A stretch of DNA of 64,000 nt, from NCBI GenBank assembly GCA_020635055.1, contig JACKAN010000013.1, positions 42,207 through 106,206 on the forward strand, read 5' to 3'. Shown here in pieces: positions 34,438 through 44,012 of this stretch; the stretch's first letter is position 1; the number at the start of each line of letters is the position of its first letter. Below the pieces are notes generated by a model that worked only from the letters and a program-made list of their open reading frames with translations, was not told where the DNA came from and ran no database searches. The position numbers and the translations under genes were made by a program. The DNA comes from Pseudobdellovibrionaceae bacterium (GTDB lineage: Bacteria; Bdellovibrionota; Bdellovibrionia; Bdellovibrionales; UBA1609).

Positions 34438-35439
34438 GTGAGTTTAAGAGTAGGTATAAATGGTTTTGGACGAATTGGAAGAATTTTGTATCGAGCCGGA
34501 TTTGATAAATTAAATATTGTCGGAATAAATAATTTAGGAAGTGCAAAGGAATCAGCTCATTTATTGAAATATGACAGCACGCATGGAAAATTTCCTGGTG
34601 ATGTGGAAGCTGGTGAAAACTATATTAGTGTAAACGGAAAAAAAATAGCCCTATCTGCGGAACGCGATCCAGGCAAGATTCCATGGAAAGAGTGGGAAGT
34701 AGATATTGTTTTAGAGTGTACGGGAGCTTTTAAAGATAAAAAAGATTTTCTTAAGAATATTGAAGCTGGAGCTAAAAGAGTATTAGTATCAGCACCAGCT
34801 CCTGGGGCAGATCAAACAATTGTTTATGGAATTAATCATGAATCTTATGATCCTAACAAGCATCAAGTAATAAGCAATGCATCTTGTACAACCAATTGTT
34901 TAGCACCTGTAGCGAAGGTATTAAATGAAGCTTTTGTTATTGAAAGTGGTTTGATGACAACGGTACATTCCTACACCAATGATCAAAAAATATTAGATGC
35001 TAATCATAAGGATTTTCGACGAGCTCGTTCTGCGGCATTATCAATTATTCCTACGACTACAGGTGCGGCCAAAGCTGTTGGCCAAGTTTTACCGGAGTTA
35101 AAAGGTAAAATTGATGGTGTGGCAATGAGAGTACCAACACCCAATGTGAGTCTCGTAGACTTTGTTATTAATACTAAAAAAGAAGTGACTAAAGATAAAA
35201 TAAACGAAGCTCTAATAGCTGCTGCCAATGGACCTTTAAAAGGTATTTTACGCTGTGAAACAGAACCTTTAGTCAGTGTTGATTTTATGGGTGATTCAGC
35301 AAGCTCCATTGTAGATCTTGAGACGACTATGACTATGGGGTCAAATATGGCTAAAGTATTTGCATGGTACGACAATGAGATGGGATTTTCTCATCGCATG
35401 GTGGATATGGTGCTTTACATGCAAAAAAAGGGATTTTAA
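34438..35439 (+). CDS. gap: Glyceraldehyde-3-phosphate dehydrogenase
   Basis: The 333-residue enzyme oxidises glyceraldehyde 3-phosphate with NAD+ in glycolysis. The NAD-binding I-N-G-F-G-R-I-G-R is at 6-14, the active-site Cys is in S-N-A-S-C-T-T-N-C near 150, and W-Y-D-N-E-M-G lies near the C-terminus. The GTG start follows AAGGAG by five bases. The pgk gene starts on the base after its stop, giving a compact gap-pgk-tpiA operon. Confidence 0.96.
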   Translation: MSLRVGINGFGRIGRILYRAGFDKLNIVGINNLGSAKESAHLLKYDSTHGKFPGDVEAGENYISVNGKKIALSAERDPGKIPWKEWEVDIVLECTGAFKDKKDFLKNIEAGAKRVLVSAPAPGADQTIVYGINHESYDPNKHQVISNASCTTNCLAPVAKVLNEAFVIESGLMTTVHSYTNDQKILDANHKDFRRARSAALSIIPTTTGAAKAVGQVLPELKGKIDGVAMRVPTPNVSLVDFVINTKKEVTKDKINEALIAAANGPLKGILRCETEPLVSVDFMGDSASSIVDLETTMTMGSNMAKVFAWYDNEMGFSHRMVDMVLYMQKKGF

Positions 35440-36624
35440 ATGGCCTTGAAGTCAATTGAAGAGCTGGATTTAAAAGGGAAAAACTTATTTTTAAGATTGG
35501 ATTTAAATGTTCCACTTAAAAATGGCGTTATTAAAGATGACACTCGAATTCTTGCGGCATTGCCAACGATTCGCTATGCAATAGACAAAGGTGCAAAAAT
35601 AGTTTTAGCCAGTCATTTGGGAAGACCTAAAACGGAAGAGGATAAAAAAAATCTAAGTTTACAGCCTGTCGCCGAAAGATTGGGGGAACTCCTTAATGTG
35701 GAAGTTTTGCTTGTTGCAGAGCCAAGTAGTGATGCTCCTAAAGCTTTATTGAATGGACTTAAGAAAAATCAAATTATATTACTTGAAAATCTTAGATTTG
35801 AAGAATCAGAAGAAAAAAATAAAAAATCCTTATTCGAAAAATGGGCTCAATATACCGAGGTTTATGTCAACGACGCCTTTGGTTCTAGTCACCGAGCTCA
35901 TGCAAGTATAGTTGGACTTCCTCAAATGGTGAAAACCAAGGGAGTGGGCTTTTTGATTAAAAAAGAAGTCGACATGTTGGATAAAATTTTAAAGGGTAAT
36001 CATTCACCCTTTGTGACTCTCCTTGGAGGAGCTAAGGTCAGTGATAAAATTTCTGTTATTGAGACTCTTGTAAACAAAGTGGATACTTTAATGGTTGGTG
36101 GAGCCATGGCTTATACTTTTCTTGCAGCTCATGGGACAAACATAGGAAATTCATTAGTAGAAAAAGATAAGATTCACATTGCAAAAGATATAATTGAAAG
36201 ATTTAAACTGCGGGGAAAAGAATTGTTATTACCTATCGACCATTTAATTGTTGAATCATTCGACAAGCCTCATACGGCAAAATTGACCGATGGTGAAAGT
36301 ATACCTGATGGTTTTATGGGCGTTGATATTGGACCTAAAACTATTGATACCTATGCTAAAATAATAAAGAATTCTGGAATGGTTTTTTGGAATGGTCCGA
36401 TGGGAATATTTGAAACATCAGACTACTCCAAGGGAACCTTTGCTATGGCAAAAGCTCTTGCTGAAAATCCAAATTTGACGATTGTTGGGGGAGGAGACTC
36501 GGCAGCAGCAGTTGCCATGGCTGGATACAGCGATCAAGTTACCCATGTATCTACAGGTGGAGGAGCTAGTTTAGAATATTTAGAGCAGGGTCAACTACCA
36601 GGAATTGAGGTTTTGAAATGTTAA
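35440..36624 (+). CDS. pgk: Phosphoglycerate kinase
   Basis: The 394-residue enzyme makes ATP from 1,3-bisphosphoglycerate. The substrate motif L-R-L-D-L-N-V-P is near 18, D-A-F-G-S-S-H-R-A-H-A-S near 143, the hinge G-G-A-K-V-S-D-K near 192, and the nucleotide loop G-G-G-D-S-A-A-A near 348. Length is standard. It abuts gap and overlaps tpiA by seven bases. Confidence 0.96.
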   Translation: MALKSIEELDLKGKNLFLRLDLNVPLKNGVIKDDTRILAALPTIRYAIDKGAKIVLASHLGRPKTEEDKKNLSLQPVAERLGELLNVEVLLVAEPSSDAPKALLNGLKKNQIILLENLRFEESEEKNKKSLFEKWAQYTEVYVNDAFGSSHRAHASIVGLPQMVKTKGVGFLIKKEVDMLDKILKGNHSPFVTLLGGAKVSDKISVIETLVNKVDTLMVGGAMAYTFLAAHGTNIGNSLVEKDKIHIAKDIIERFKLRGKELLLPIDHLIVESFDKPHTAKLTDGESIPDGFMGVDIGPKTIDTYAKIIKNSGMVFWNGPMGIFETSDYSKGTFAMAKALAENPNLTIVGGGDSAAAVAMAGYSDQVTHVSTGGGASLEYLEQGQLPGIEVLKC

Positions 36625-37370
36625 AAAAACCCTTTGTCGCGGCCAATTGGAAAATGCATAAAAATCCGCAAGAGGCGACAGAATTTTTTAATGATTTTTT
36701 ATCAAAAATTTCTATTGAACAAATGGAAAACTTTGCATTTTTTCCACCGACAATAGATTTATCAGTGACTTCAGAGAAACTAAAAAAGACTCGTATTTAT
36801 TGGGGAGCACAAAATATTTATACTGAAACTCAAGGTGCTTTCACCGGAGAAACTTCTGCTGAAGTGGTGAAATCTCTTGGAGCGAACATGTGCTTAGTAG
36901 GTCATAGCGAGAGACGCAGTTTGTTTGGTGAAGATGACGATCAGGTTTCCAAAAAAGTAAATTTAATTCAGCAATTAGATATGACTCCTATGATCTGTAT
37001 AGGGGAGTCATTGGTACAAAGAAAATCTGGAAAAACATTCGATGTTGTTGAAGTTCAGTTGATAAAAGCATTGAAGGATTTGGATTCTAAAAAGGAATTC
37101 ATCATTGCTTATGAACCAGTTTGGGCCATTGGTACTGGACAAGTAGCTACCCCTGAAATGGCTGAAGAGGTTCATTTGTTTATAAGGGAGAAGTTGTCAG
37201 GCCTTTTCGGTAAAGCCATTACAGAAAAAACACTTATCCTTTATGGTGGAAGTGTAAAACCAGAAAATGCCGCTGAATTATATAAACAAAAAAATATAGA
37301 TGGCTTTCTCGTCGGTGGGGCAAGTTTAAAAGTGGACGCCTTCCTTCAAATCTATAGAGCTCTTTTTTAG
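36618..37370 (+). CDS. tpiA: Triose-phosphate isomerase
   Basis: The 250-residue TIM barrel interconverts dihydroxyacetone phosphate and glyceraldehyde 3-phosphate. N-W-K-M-H is at 10-14 (catalytic Lys12), G-H-S-E-R-R near 94 (catalytic His), and Y-E-P-V-W-A-I-G-T-G near 162 (catalytic Glu). It is the last gene of the tmk-to-tpiA series. A long, gene-poor stretch follows. Confidence 0.96.
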   Translation: MLKKPFVAANWKMHKNPQEATEFFNDFLSKISIEQMENFAFFPPTIDLSVTSEKLKKTRIYWGAQNIYTETQGAFTGETSAEVVKSLGANMCLVGHSERRSLFGEDDDQVSKKVNLIQQLDMTPMICIGESLVQRKSGKTFDVVEVQLIKALKDLDSKKEFIIAYEPVWAIGTGQVATPEMAEEVHLFIREKLSGLFGKAITEKTLILYGGSVKPENAAELYKQKNIDGFLVGGASLKVDAFLQIYRALF

Positions 37371-37705
37371 CTGCAAAGCCAAATTAGTATTTTAAATTAA
37401 AATTGATTCACCGAAGCATTTTGATTGTTTTTGTGTTATTTTGATACGATTTTGTAATTTAAAGGCAAAAGTCTATATCCTATGAATAAGATGACTTTAC
37501 GCATCAAGCTTTGGATTGTTTTTAACAAATTTTAAGACAGTTTTATTTTGTATATTAAATGATCTTTTCGAGAGCCTTTATTTTTTTAATTCTCACTTTG
37601 GACTATTGTAAAAACACAAGCTGGACTTTAGACTTATTAGTGGGCAAGACATCTCTGTGGGCTAGAGATGAAATCAATTCTATGTGGGTACATTGGAGAG
37701 ATCTA
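37371..37705 (+). other. Gene-poor AT-rich stretch with a leader hairpin
   Basis: About 335 bases separate tpiA from the zinc-ribbon gene. A weak promoter candidate is TTGATT (37421-37426), 18 bases, TACGAT (37445-37450). A hairpin of CATCTCT (37650-37656) with AGAGATG (37664-37670) lies 36 bases before the next start and has no T run. From 37559 the frame of the next gene is open, but it has no ribosome-binding site there. Nothing else was recognised. Confidence 0.4.
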
Positions 37706-37933
37706 ATGAGTAAAGCCATCCATATACGGCGTTGTCACATTTGTAATGGTGTTTCAGAAATAGAGAAAGAGCGAGTATTGCGTTGCCAGCATTGTGGACA
37801 ATCCTTATCACCTTTCTATTATTTTGATGATATGTATATGAATATACAAACGGAAAATGAATTGAGAGTTCTCCCCCCTGAAGGTGAGTATATACCTATT
37901 TATGGTCTAACGGCATACTGGGACTCATATTGA
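37706..37933 (+). CDS. Small zinc-ribbon protein
   Basis: The 75-residue protein has two Cys pairs, C-H-I-C-N-G near residue 9 and C-Q-H-C-G near 27, forming a zinc ribbon, followed by an aromatic-rich tail (F-Y-Y-F-D-D-M-Y) that ends in A-Y-W-D-S-Y. GGAGAG stands six or seven bases before the ATG at 37706 and decides the start; the frame extends 49 codons further upstream. The function is unknown. It lies 31 bases before the threonine dehydratase gene and may be co-transcribed with it. Confidence 0.75.
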   Translation: MSKAIHIRRCHICNGVSEIEKERVLRCQHCGQSLSPFYYFDDMYMNIQTENELRVLPPEGEYIPIYGLTAYWDSY

Positions 37934-37964
37934 ATAACAATTCAGACGTTAATTTAAGGCACTT

Positions 37965-39179
37965 ATGAAAGTTGAAATTGAAGACATCGAGTACGCAAGA
38001 GAACAAATAAAAGATCGAATTATAAAAACAGATTTGAATTATACTCGCAGTTGCACTGAACTTATTGGTGTACCCACATATTTAAAATTTGAGAACATGC
38101 AATACACAGGAAGTTTTAAAATTCGTGGCGCATTAAATAAAGTGCTCAGCCTTAGTAATAAAGACACCATTTCTAATGTTATTGCGGCATCTGCGGGCAA
38201 CCATGCTCAAGGTGTGGCATTGAGTGCAAAACAAGTGGGACTTAAAGCAAAAATTGTGATGCCTGTTATGTCGCCAATTGTAAAAGTACTTGCAACACAA
38301 AACTATGGTGCGGAAGTCATACTCCATGGAGAAATTTTTGATCAAAGCTATGAATATGCTCGACAACTGGAAAAAGAAAAAGGCTATATTTTTATTCATC
38401 CCTATGAAGACGAAAAAGTCATAGCCGGACAAGGGACAATTGGACTAGAGATTCTTGAGCAGTTACCTGATGTAGATTCTGTTATTGTAGCCATCGGTGG
38501 TGGAGGACTTATATCTGGTGTTGCCATTGCAATTAAGAATAAAAAACCAAACTGTAAAGTTTATGGCGTAGTCAGCGCAGGCTTTCCAGCCATGAAATTA
38601 ATGTTTAATCAAGAAGAGGTGCCTCCTTATAGTCCCATTGGTACCATAGCCGATGGAATAGCTGTAAAAAAACCGAGTCAGATAATGTATAATTTTATTT
38701 CAAAATATGTTGATGATGTTGTTGAAATCACTGATGACGAAGTGGCGAAAGCCATAGTGTTTTTGTTAGAAAGAACTAAAACCGTGGCAGAGGGCTCTGG
38801 TGCCATCACTCTTGCGGCTGCGGCGATGGCAAAACAAAATAATTGGAATTTAGGAAAAAAAACTTGTGTCCTTATTGGTGGCGGAAATATTGATATGAAC
38901 ATGGTAGCCAAAGTTATTGAAAAAGGACTCACTGCCAATGGACGAATCGTAAGGTTTAAAATTTCTGCCAGTGATCGCCCTGGACAGTTACAGAAAATTA
39001 CAAATGTAATTGCACAACATGGTGGAAATATTTTAGAGGTCTTTCATAATCGAATAGGAAAGGGAATTAAGTTTAGTGAAACTGTAATTCAGATTGTCAT
39101 AGAATCAAAAGGTTTTAAGCATATTGAAAGTATGAAAAAAAGTTTAGTGGAATTAAATTTTAAAGTAAAAATTGATTAA
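37965..39179 (+). CDS. ilvA: Threonine dehydratase with C-terminal ACT-like domain
   Basis: The 404-residue PLP enzyme deaminates threonine to 2-oxobutanoate, the first step to isoleucine. The PLP Lys is K52 in S-F-K-I-R-G-A; the phosphate loop is G-G-G-G-L near 180; A-A-S-A-G-N-H-A-Q-G-V-A near 75 is typical. Residues 325-404 form a single ACT-like domain (D-R-P-G-Q-L-Q-K-I). This length is that of the single-ACT form often called TdcB/IlvA2; the biosynthetic E. coli IlvA is longer. It is convergent, one base apart, with the hydantoinase B gene. Confidence 0.9.
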   Translation: MKVEIEDIEYAREQIKDRIIKTDLNYTRSCTELIGVPTYLKFENMQYTGSFKIRGALNKVLSLSNKDTISNVIAASAGNHAQGVALSAKQVGLKAKIVMPVMSPIVKVLATQNYGAEVILHGEIFDQSYEYARQLEKEKGYIFIHPYEDEKVIAGQGTIGLEILEQLPDVDSVIVAIGGGGLISGVAIAIKNKKPNCKVYGVVSAGFPAMKLMFNQEEVPPYSPIGTIADGIAVKKPSQIMYNFISKYVDDVVEITDDEVAKAIVFLLERTKTVAEGSGAITLAAAAMAKQNNWNLGKKTCVLIGGGNIDMNMVAKVIEKGLTANGRIVRFKISASDRPGQLQKITNVIAQHGGNILEVFHNRIGKGIKFSETVIQIVIESKGFKHIESMKKSLVELNFKVKID

Positions 39180-40652
39180 TTATAAAAAGTCTTCAGAGTT
39201 ATCTCCAAAGCCACCACCACCAGCAGATTGAATTATCACTCTGTCTTCAGCATTGAGTTCAAGACTTCCAATTTTTGCTAATGCTTCCTTTTCTTTTCCT
39301 TTTCTTATAATTAGAACATCTGCATTTTGAGCATCTTTGCCACCCATCATTCCTAATGGTTTTTCATTTGGCTCATTGATAGACCAAGTAAATTTGCATT
39401 TTTCTTTTACTGTTATCGACTTTACAACTCCACGTCCTCCAATGTAGCGACCATCTCCACCAGAATGTGGACGATAAGAACAGGAATCAATACTTATTGG
39501 AAATCGTCTTTCTATTTCTTCTATAGAGGGTTCCAAGTGACTTCTTTGCCAAATATTTAAGCCATCATAGCCGTTTTTAAATCTAGAGGCTGCACTTCCA
39601 GGTTCTAATGTTTCAAAAAAGTGCACTCCATTTTGAAAATCAAGATTGAAACTGCAAGACGAACTTCCGCTTAGTGGAAATCTTTTACTTTTATCTAAAT
39701 TGCCAATTGCTTTTAAAACAAAATTAGCCAGAAGAGTCACACCATCTGTCATTCCAAAGTAAACAGGGTTTGGATATTTTGCATGTACTAACGAACCCTC
39801 TGGAGCAATGACTTGAATACATTGAAATATCCCTTGATTTATAGGTAATTTTTTTTCGCTCAAGGAAATGAGTGCACCAGTGCATCCACCCAGTGCAGCT
39901 GCATGGGTGAGGTGAACAGATCTTGAGTTTTCACAACCACTGAAATCAAAAATGATGTTCTCGTCACTGACTTCAATAGAAAGTTTTAATTGACTGCCAT
40001 CATTTAACTCCAGTTCAGCTAACTGCTCACCGCTTCTAAATTGACCAATAAATTTTTTCATGGCCTCTTGGCTATCTTTAAAATATTCTTTGATAAAACT
40101 TCTTGACCATTCAATTTCAAAAACTTCGTTCATTTTTAAGAAGTCTTCTCGTAGTTTTTTAATATCATCTATACCCGCGCGCAAAGCTTGTTCAAACCCT
40201 GCTGGGGCAAGTGGATGTTGTGCCATTGCAGATAAAATATCTGTATTTAACTTTCCGTTTACAACCAGTGGTGTTGGAGGAATGCGGATGCCCTCGTTAT
40301 CTATGTTATCACCTAAGACGATTCTAGGTTTTAATGAAACTTTTTTAACTATGAGTAAATCCACCTGTCGATTCTTTTTTTGTTCACTGCTTATCCCTAT
40401 ACTCAAATACAAATTGGATAAGATGGTTCCTCCACTATAGGGATCATTTGTAATTGCGACATCACCATCCATCAGTTGTAAATATTGATGAGTTGTTTGA
40501 ACAACCATTGGAAGAGAGCCAATTTCAGCCAGATTTTGATATTTTAAATAAATCGGCATACCGTCATAGGTAGTGAGTGTCGTAACCTTTTCATTTTTAA
40601 ACAACAGATGGTTGAGAAGTTGTATTTGTTCGTATTTATAAGTGGAAATCAC
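39180..40652 (-). CDS. Hydantoinase B / 5-oxoprolinase beta-type subunit
   Basis: The 490-residue protein matches HyuB: D-G-D-V-A-I-T-N-D-P-Y-S-G-G-T near 65, H-P-L-A-P-A-G-F-E-Q-A near 145, D-F-S-G-C near 230, and the Gly-rich C-terminus with S-A-G-G-G-G-F-G-D. The start is GTG at 40652, because GGAGGT stands six bases upstream and its GTGA overlaps the HyuA stop. HyuA/HyuB complexes open hydantoins or 5-oxoproline with ATP. It is of nearly full length, while the partner subunit is reduced. Confidence 0.88.
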   Translation of the reverse strand: MISTYKYEQIQLLNHLLFKNEKVTTLTTYDGMPIYLKYQNLAEIGSLPMVVQTTHQYLQLMDGDVAITNDPYSGGTILSNLYLSIGISSEQKKNRQVDLLIVKKVSLKPRIVLGDNIDNEGIRIPPTPLVVNGKLNTDILSAMAQHPLAPAGFEQALRAGIDDIKKLREDFLKMNEVFEIEWSRSFIKEYFKDSQEAMKKFIGQFRSGEQLAELELNDGSQLKLSIEVSDENIIFDFSGCENSRSVHLTHAAALGGCTGALISLSEKKLPINQGIFQCIQVIAPEGSLVHAKYPNPVYFGMTDGVTLLANFVLKAIGNLDKSKRFPLSGSSSCSFNLDFQNGVHFFETLEPGSAASRFKNGYDGLNIWQRSHLEPSIEEIERRFPISIDSCSYRPHSGGDGRYIGGRGVVKSITVKEKCKFTWSINEPNEKPLGMMGGKDAQNADVLIIRKGKEKEALAKIGSLELNAEDRVIIQSAGGGGFGDNSEDFL

Positions 40653-42037
40653 CTTTGTACCTCCAGCCACAATTCCTCAAGAACACAATTATCAGTATCT
40701 TTTATACGAAATTGTTTTTGTGAAGCTACATTTTTAAACAATGGCAATAAAACAGGAGCCAATGGTCCCACACAATAAACAATATTATTAGGGTATTTAT
40801 TCACTTCGGAAACAATACCCTGTATGCCCAACTTCAGAATGAGTTCAGCGGAAAAGGAGTTTTTGCTGTAAGTAAAAAAAGTATCACTGATTCGCTTCAT
40901 AGACTTCTCTACTAATTGAGCATTGATCTCGGGTACTTTTTGAAGGTGTCCCTCCAAATATAGAGAGTCTAAGAATGTGGGCTTTACGGACTTTCCGAAA
41001 CACATAGGGCCGGGCTCGTATCCTGAAGTTTTTTGACTTAAATAAGGGTTGTTCCAAAAGCCTTCTTCGACAATGGAAGTGGGCTGAATAAAGAGGTCCA
41101 AGAAATAAGGTTGTCGAATGGCTACAGGACCTAGTTCGCTTCTCCACATTTGATGGCCTTCTTGAAAAACTTCAAAAAGTTGAAATTTTTCAATACCTAA
41201 ATAAAGTCCTAATATTTTACTTTTGCTAGGTAGCTGATTTTTAAAATAATTAAGTGTTAAATATTCTTGTGCAAAAATAGTCTCCAATGGAAAAACAGTG
41301 GACCAACTATCGAACAAGCCATTATTATTAGCCACTTTTAAGTTCACTTTATCATTTGCGACCTCACTTAAAGTATTTTCTAATAAAGTCATTTCTTCTG
41401 ACCAAGTAGGTTGGATATAGGCGTTGAGTACAGCAACCCACCAACGCTGTTTTTCGGAGTCAACAAAGTTTTTATCTAAATCTGTATGAGCACATTCATG
41501 ACTGCAGTAAACATGAAATCCTCGCTCTTTAAGAAAATTACCAACAATTTTTTCATTTTCTGGATTTGTTTTGGAATGCAAAAAACCAATGGCTACATTT
41601 TGAATATTATTTAGCATTAATTTTGAAGCTAAAAAATCTAATTCATCCAAATCCACTTGCTTTAAGATTTGACCATCGGCTTGAGTTCTTTCGTTTATTG
41701 CAAAAATATAATCTTTGGATATTGGTGATTTAGGTTTACTGACGTGAACAGTAAAAAAGTCTTCAGAAACAGGGATGTTCATATCCAGCCAATTTTCAAA
41801 TCCATTGGTCACTAAAAAGGCAGGAGAAACACCTAAACTTTTTTGCATGATAGTTTGGGCAAGTTTTGTAACTAGGAAAACATTTTGAAAGGAGTCAGAT
41901 TTTTCAATTTTATTTTTTAGGGGAGTGGATGTAGAAAACCAACTTTCATACTTAAGTTTTTCTTGTTGAAAACTTCCCATTTCAACAAAGGACTCGTTCA
42001 TTTTTAGTAACAAAGCCTTTTTCATTTCTTCTTGCAA
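40649..42037 (-). CDS. HyuA-like (hydantoinase/oxoprolinase A) subunit, reduced
   Basis: Family signs are I-N-E-R-T-Q-A-D-G-Q-I-L near 112, I-G-F-L-H-S-K-T-N-P-E-N-E near 150, H-V-Y-C-S-H-E-C and G-Y-E-P-G-P-M-C-F-G-K near 335. HyuA proteins usually have 650-700 residues and start with a G-G-T-F-T-D phosphate motif; this one has 462 and that motif is absent, as is much of the ASKHA nucleotide site. It may be structural only, or the pair may have changed function. The frame is intact and translationally coupled to HyuB, which argues against recent decay. Confidence 0.75.
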   Translation of the reverse strand: MQEEMKKALLLKMNESFVEMGSFQQEKLKYESWFSTSTPLKNKIEKSDSFQNVFLVTKLAQTIMQKSLGVSPAFLVTNGFENWLDMNIPVSEDFFTVHVSKPKSPISKDYIFAINERTQADGQILKQVDLDELDFLASKLMLNNIQNVAIGFLHSKTNPENEKIVGNFLKERGFHVYCSHECAHTDLDKNFVDSEKQRWWVAVLNAYIQPTWSEEMTLLENTLSEVANDKVNLKVANNNGLFDSWSTVFPLETIFAQEYLTLNYFKNQLPSKSKILGLYLGIEKFQLFEVFQEGHQMWRSELGPVAIRQPYFLDLFIQPTSIVEEGFWNNPYLSQKTSGYEPGPMCFGKSVKPTFLDSLYLEGHLQKVPEINAQLVEKSMKRISDTFFTYSKNSFSAELILKLGIQGIVSEVNKYPNNIVYCVGPLAPVLLPLFKNVASQKQFRIKDTDNCVLEELWLEVQR

Positions 42038-42121
42038 CTTGAATCCTTCTTACATCACTGGTAGTTATTCTATATTATCGGAGAAAAGCAAACAATATTT
42101 AAGGTAATTTGGAAATTACAT

Positions 42122-43219
42122 ATGAAAATATCTCAACAAATACGTGATTTAAGACCCTATCAACCGGGTAAGCCAATTGCTGAAGTGCAAAGAGAACTCG
42201 GTTTAGAAAAGATCTATAAATTATCAAGTAATGAGAATCCACTGGGCCCAAGTCCGATGGTAAAAAAAGCGATTATAGATGCATTAGATCAAATTTCGCT
42301 TTATCCAGATGCCTCGTGCTATGATTTAAATCAAGCCGTTTCAAATTATTATAAATTAGATAGCCAGCAAATATCCTTTGGCAATGGCTCAGAAGAAATT
42401 ATAGATATTTTGATTCGTCTTTTTTGTGAACCAGGCGACCATATACTTACAAGTGCTCATTCTTTTTTGATTTACAAGTTAAGTGCTCAAGCTGTTCAAG
42501 TTGAAACCATAGAAACTCCTATGCATGAGGATTTGAAATTTGATTTAAAAGCAATGAGTTTAGCCTTAAAAAATAATTTTAACAAAATTCGTTTAGTTTT
42601 TATTGCTAACCCCAATAATCCGACGGGAACTTATTTAGCAGAAGATGAGCTTAAAAATTTTCTTGATGAATGTTCACAATATGAAAACACATTGGTCGTA
42701 ATTGATGAGGCCTATAATGAATATGTAAGAGCTCCAGATTACCCAAAGACGGCCAGTTGGTTAAACAAATATAAAAATTTAATTATAATTAGAACATTTA
42801 GTAAAGTCTTTGGTATTGCTGGACTAAGATTGGGTGTACTTTTGACTCACCCTGAGTGGGTTTCCTATTATCAAAGAATTAGAAAACCATTTAATGTGAA
42901 TGCTCTGTCCCAAGTGGCAGGTGTTGCTGTGCTCAAAGACAAGGAATATTTAAGAAAGACACAGGAAGTGAATTGGCAAGGGCTTGATTTTTATAGTCAA
43001 GAATTTGATAAAATGGGTTTAAAGTATTGGCCATCTCAAGCTAATTTTGTTTTATTTAAATTGCCATACTCTGGAGATGAAGCCTTTCAAAAAATGCTTA
43101 AATTAGGTGTAATTGCGCGTCCGGTCACTGCCTATGGATTAAACAATTACCTTCGTTTGAGTGTTGGATTGCCAGAGGAAAATCAGGCGGCTATTGATGC
43201 TCTTAAAAAAATACTATAG
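42122..43219 (+). CDS. hisC: Histidinol-phosphate aminotransferase (or related aromatic aminotransferase)
   Basis: The 365-residue fold-type I PLP enzyme shows L-S-S-N-E-N-P-L-G-P near 36, A-N-P-N-N-P-T-G-T near 163, V-I-D-E-A-Y-N-E-Y near 195 and the PLP Lys in R-T-F-S-K-V-F-G-I-A-G-L-R near 230. HisC-type enzymes transaminate imidazole-acetol phosphate, and several also act on aromatic 2-oxo acids. It is not next to other his genes but leads a hisC-cmk-rpsA series where other bacteria often have aroA, so an aromatic role is possible. Confidence 0.88.
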   Translation: MKISQQIRDLRPYQPGKPIAEVQRELGLEKIYKLSSNENPLGPSPMVKKAIIDALDQISLYPDASCYDLNQAVSNYYKLDSQQISFGNGSEEIIDILIRLFCEPGDHILTSAHSFLIYKLSAQAVQVETIETPMHEDLKFDLKAMSLALKNNFNKIRLVFIANPNNPTGTYLAEDELKNFLDECSQYENTLVVIDEAYNEYVRAPDYPKTASWLNKYKNLIIIRTFSKVFGIAGLRLGVLLTHPEWVSYYQRIRKPFNVNALSQVAGVAVLKDKEYLRKTQEVNWQGLDFYSQEFDKMGLKYWPSQANFVLFKLPYSGDEAFQKMLKLGVIARPVTAYGLNNYLRLSVGLPEENQAAIDALKKIL

Positions 43220-43233
43220 GGTAATGTCCAAAT

Positions 43234-43899
43234 ATGAAAACTATACCTGTAGTTACAATAGATGGCCCGGCGGCTTCGGGCAAAACTTCCGTTAGCCGTG
43301 AACTAGCTCAACGCTTGGGTTGGTCATGGGTTTCTACGGGAGCCTTTTATCGTGGTTTGGCCTACGTTGCCATCAAGGAAAAAGCGAATCTTGACAATGA
43401 AAAAGAGCTTGTTGCTCTGGTCCATAAAGCCAATTGGCAGGTTTGCATGAGCCCTGACCGCACCCAGTTTTTATATAATGATAAAGATGTAACTGATGAA
43501 ATATACAAGGAAGAAATAGGTTCTGCTGCTAGTCAAATTGGTCGTCATAAAAAATTTAGAGAGAGTCTAATTACAGCTCAAAGAAACTGTGTGTCTAAAG
43601 TTAATGGCTTAATTGCAGAGGGTAGGGACTGTGGAACTGTAATATTCCCGATGGCTCAAGTAAAATTTTATCTTACTGCCAAAAGTGAGAGCCGCGCACA
43701 AAGACGAGCCGATGAACAAGGTGCCAATTTAATGCAGACATTAGAAGCGCAAAAACAAAGGGATAAACAGGATAAAAATCGTGCTGCGGCTCCATTGCAA
43801 ATACCTGAAAATGCTCATATTGTGGACACAAGTGAATGGGATCTACAGCAGGTAATTGAACACTTAGATAGTATCGTTAGAGCAGAGTTAAAAATTTAA
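43234..43899 (+). CDS. cmk: Cytidylate kinase
   Basis: The 221-residue kinase phosphorylates CMP/dCMP. P-loop D-G-P-A-A-S-G-K-T-S is at 9-18, S-T-G-A-F-Y-R-G near 35 binds the nucleotide, and G-R-D-C-G-T-V-I-F near 130 is typical of bacterial Cmk. It lies 14 bases after hisC and before rpsA, the usual cmk-rpsA order. Confidence 0.94.
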   Translation: MKTIPVVTIDGPAASGKTSVSRELAQRLGWSWVSTGAFYRGLAYVAIKEKANLDNEKELVALVHKANWQVCMSPDRTQFLYNDKDVTDEIYKEEIGSAASQIGRHKKFRESLITAQRNCVSKVNGLIAEGRDCGTVIFPMAQVKFYLTAKSESRAQRRADEQGANLMQTLEAQKQRDKQDKNRAAAPLQIPENAHIVDTSEWDLQQVIEHLDSIVRAELKI

Positions 43900-43910
43900 T
43901 CTAATTCTCT

Positions 43911-43938
43911 TTGACTTTGTGAGTAAACTCTCTATAAA
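43911..43938 (+). promoter_or_regulatory. Sigma-70-type promoter for rpsA
   Basis: TTGACT (43911-43916, five of six) and TATAAA (43933-43938, five of six) are separated by 16 bases in the 113-base gap after cmk. Transcription would start near 43945 and give a leader of about 70 bases before the AGGAGG site. Confidence 0.6.
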
Positions 43939-44012
43939 CACTAATTATTCCGACTATAACGGAAAATATATAGGATAGTTTTGTAAAGAAATTATCCACG
44001 AGGAGGTACTTT

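Noticed and set aside
37559..37705. 49-codon N-terminal extension of the zinc-ribbon protein
   Set aside because: No ribosome-binding site precedes it, while GGAGAG stands before ATG 37706; a stem-loop also occupies the region.
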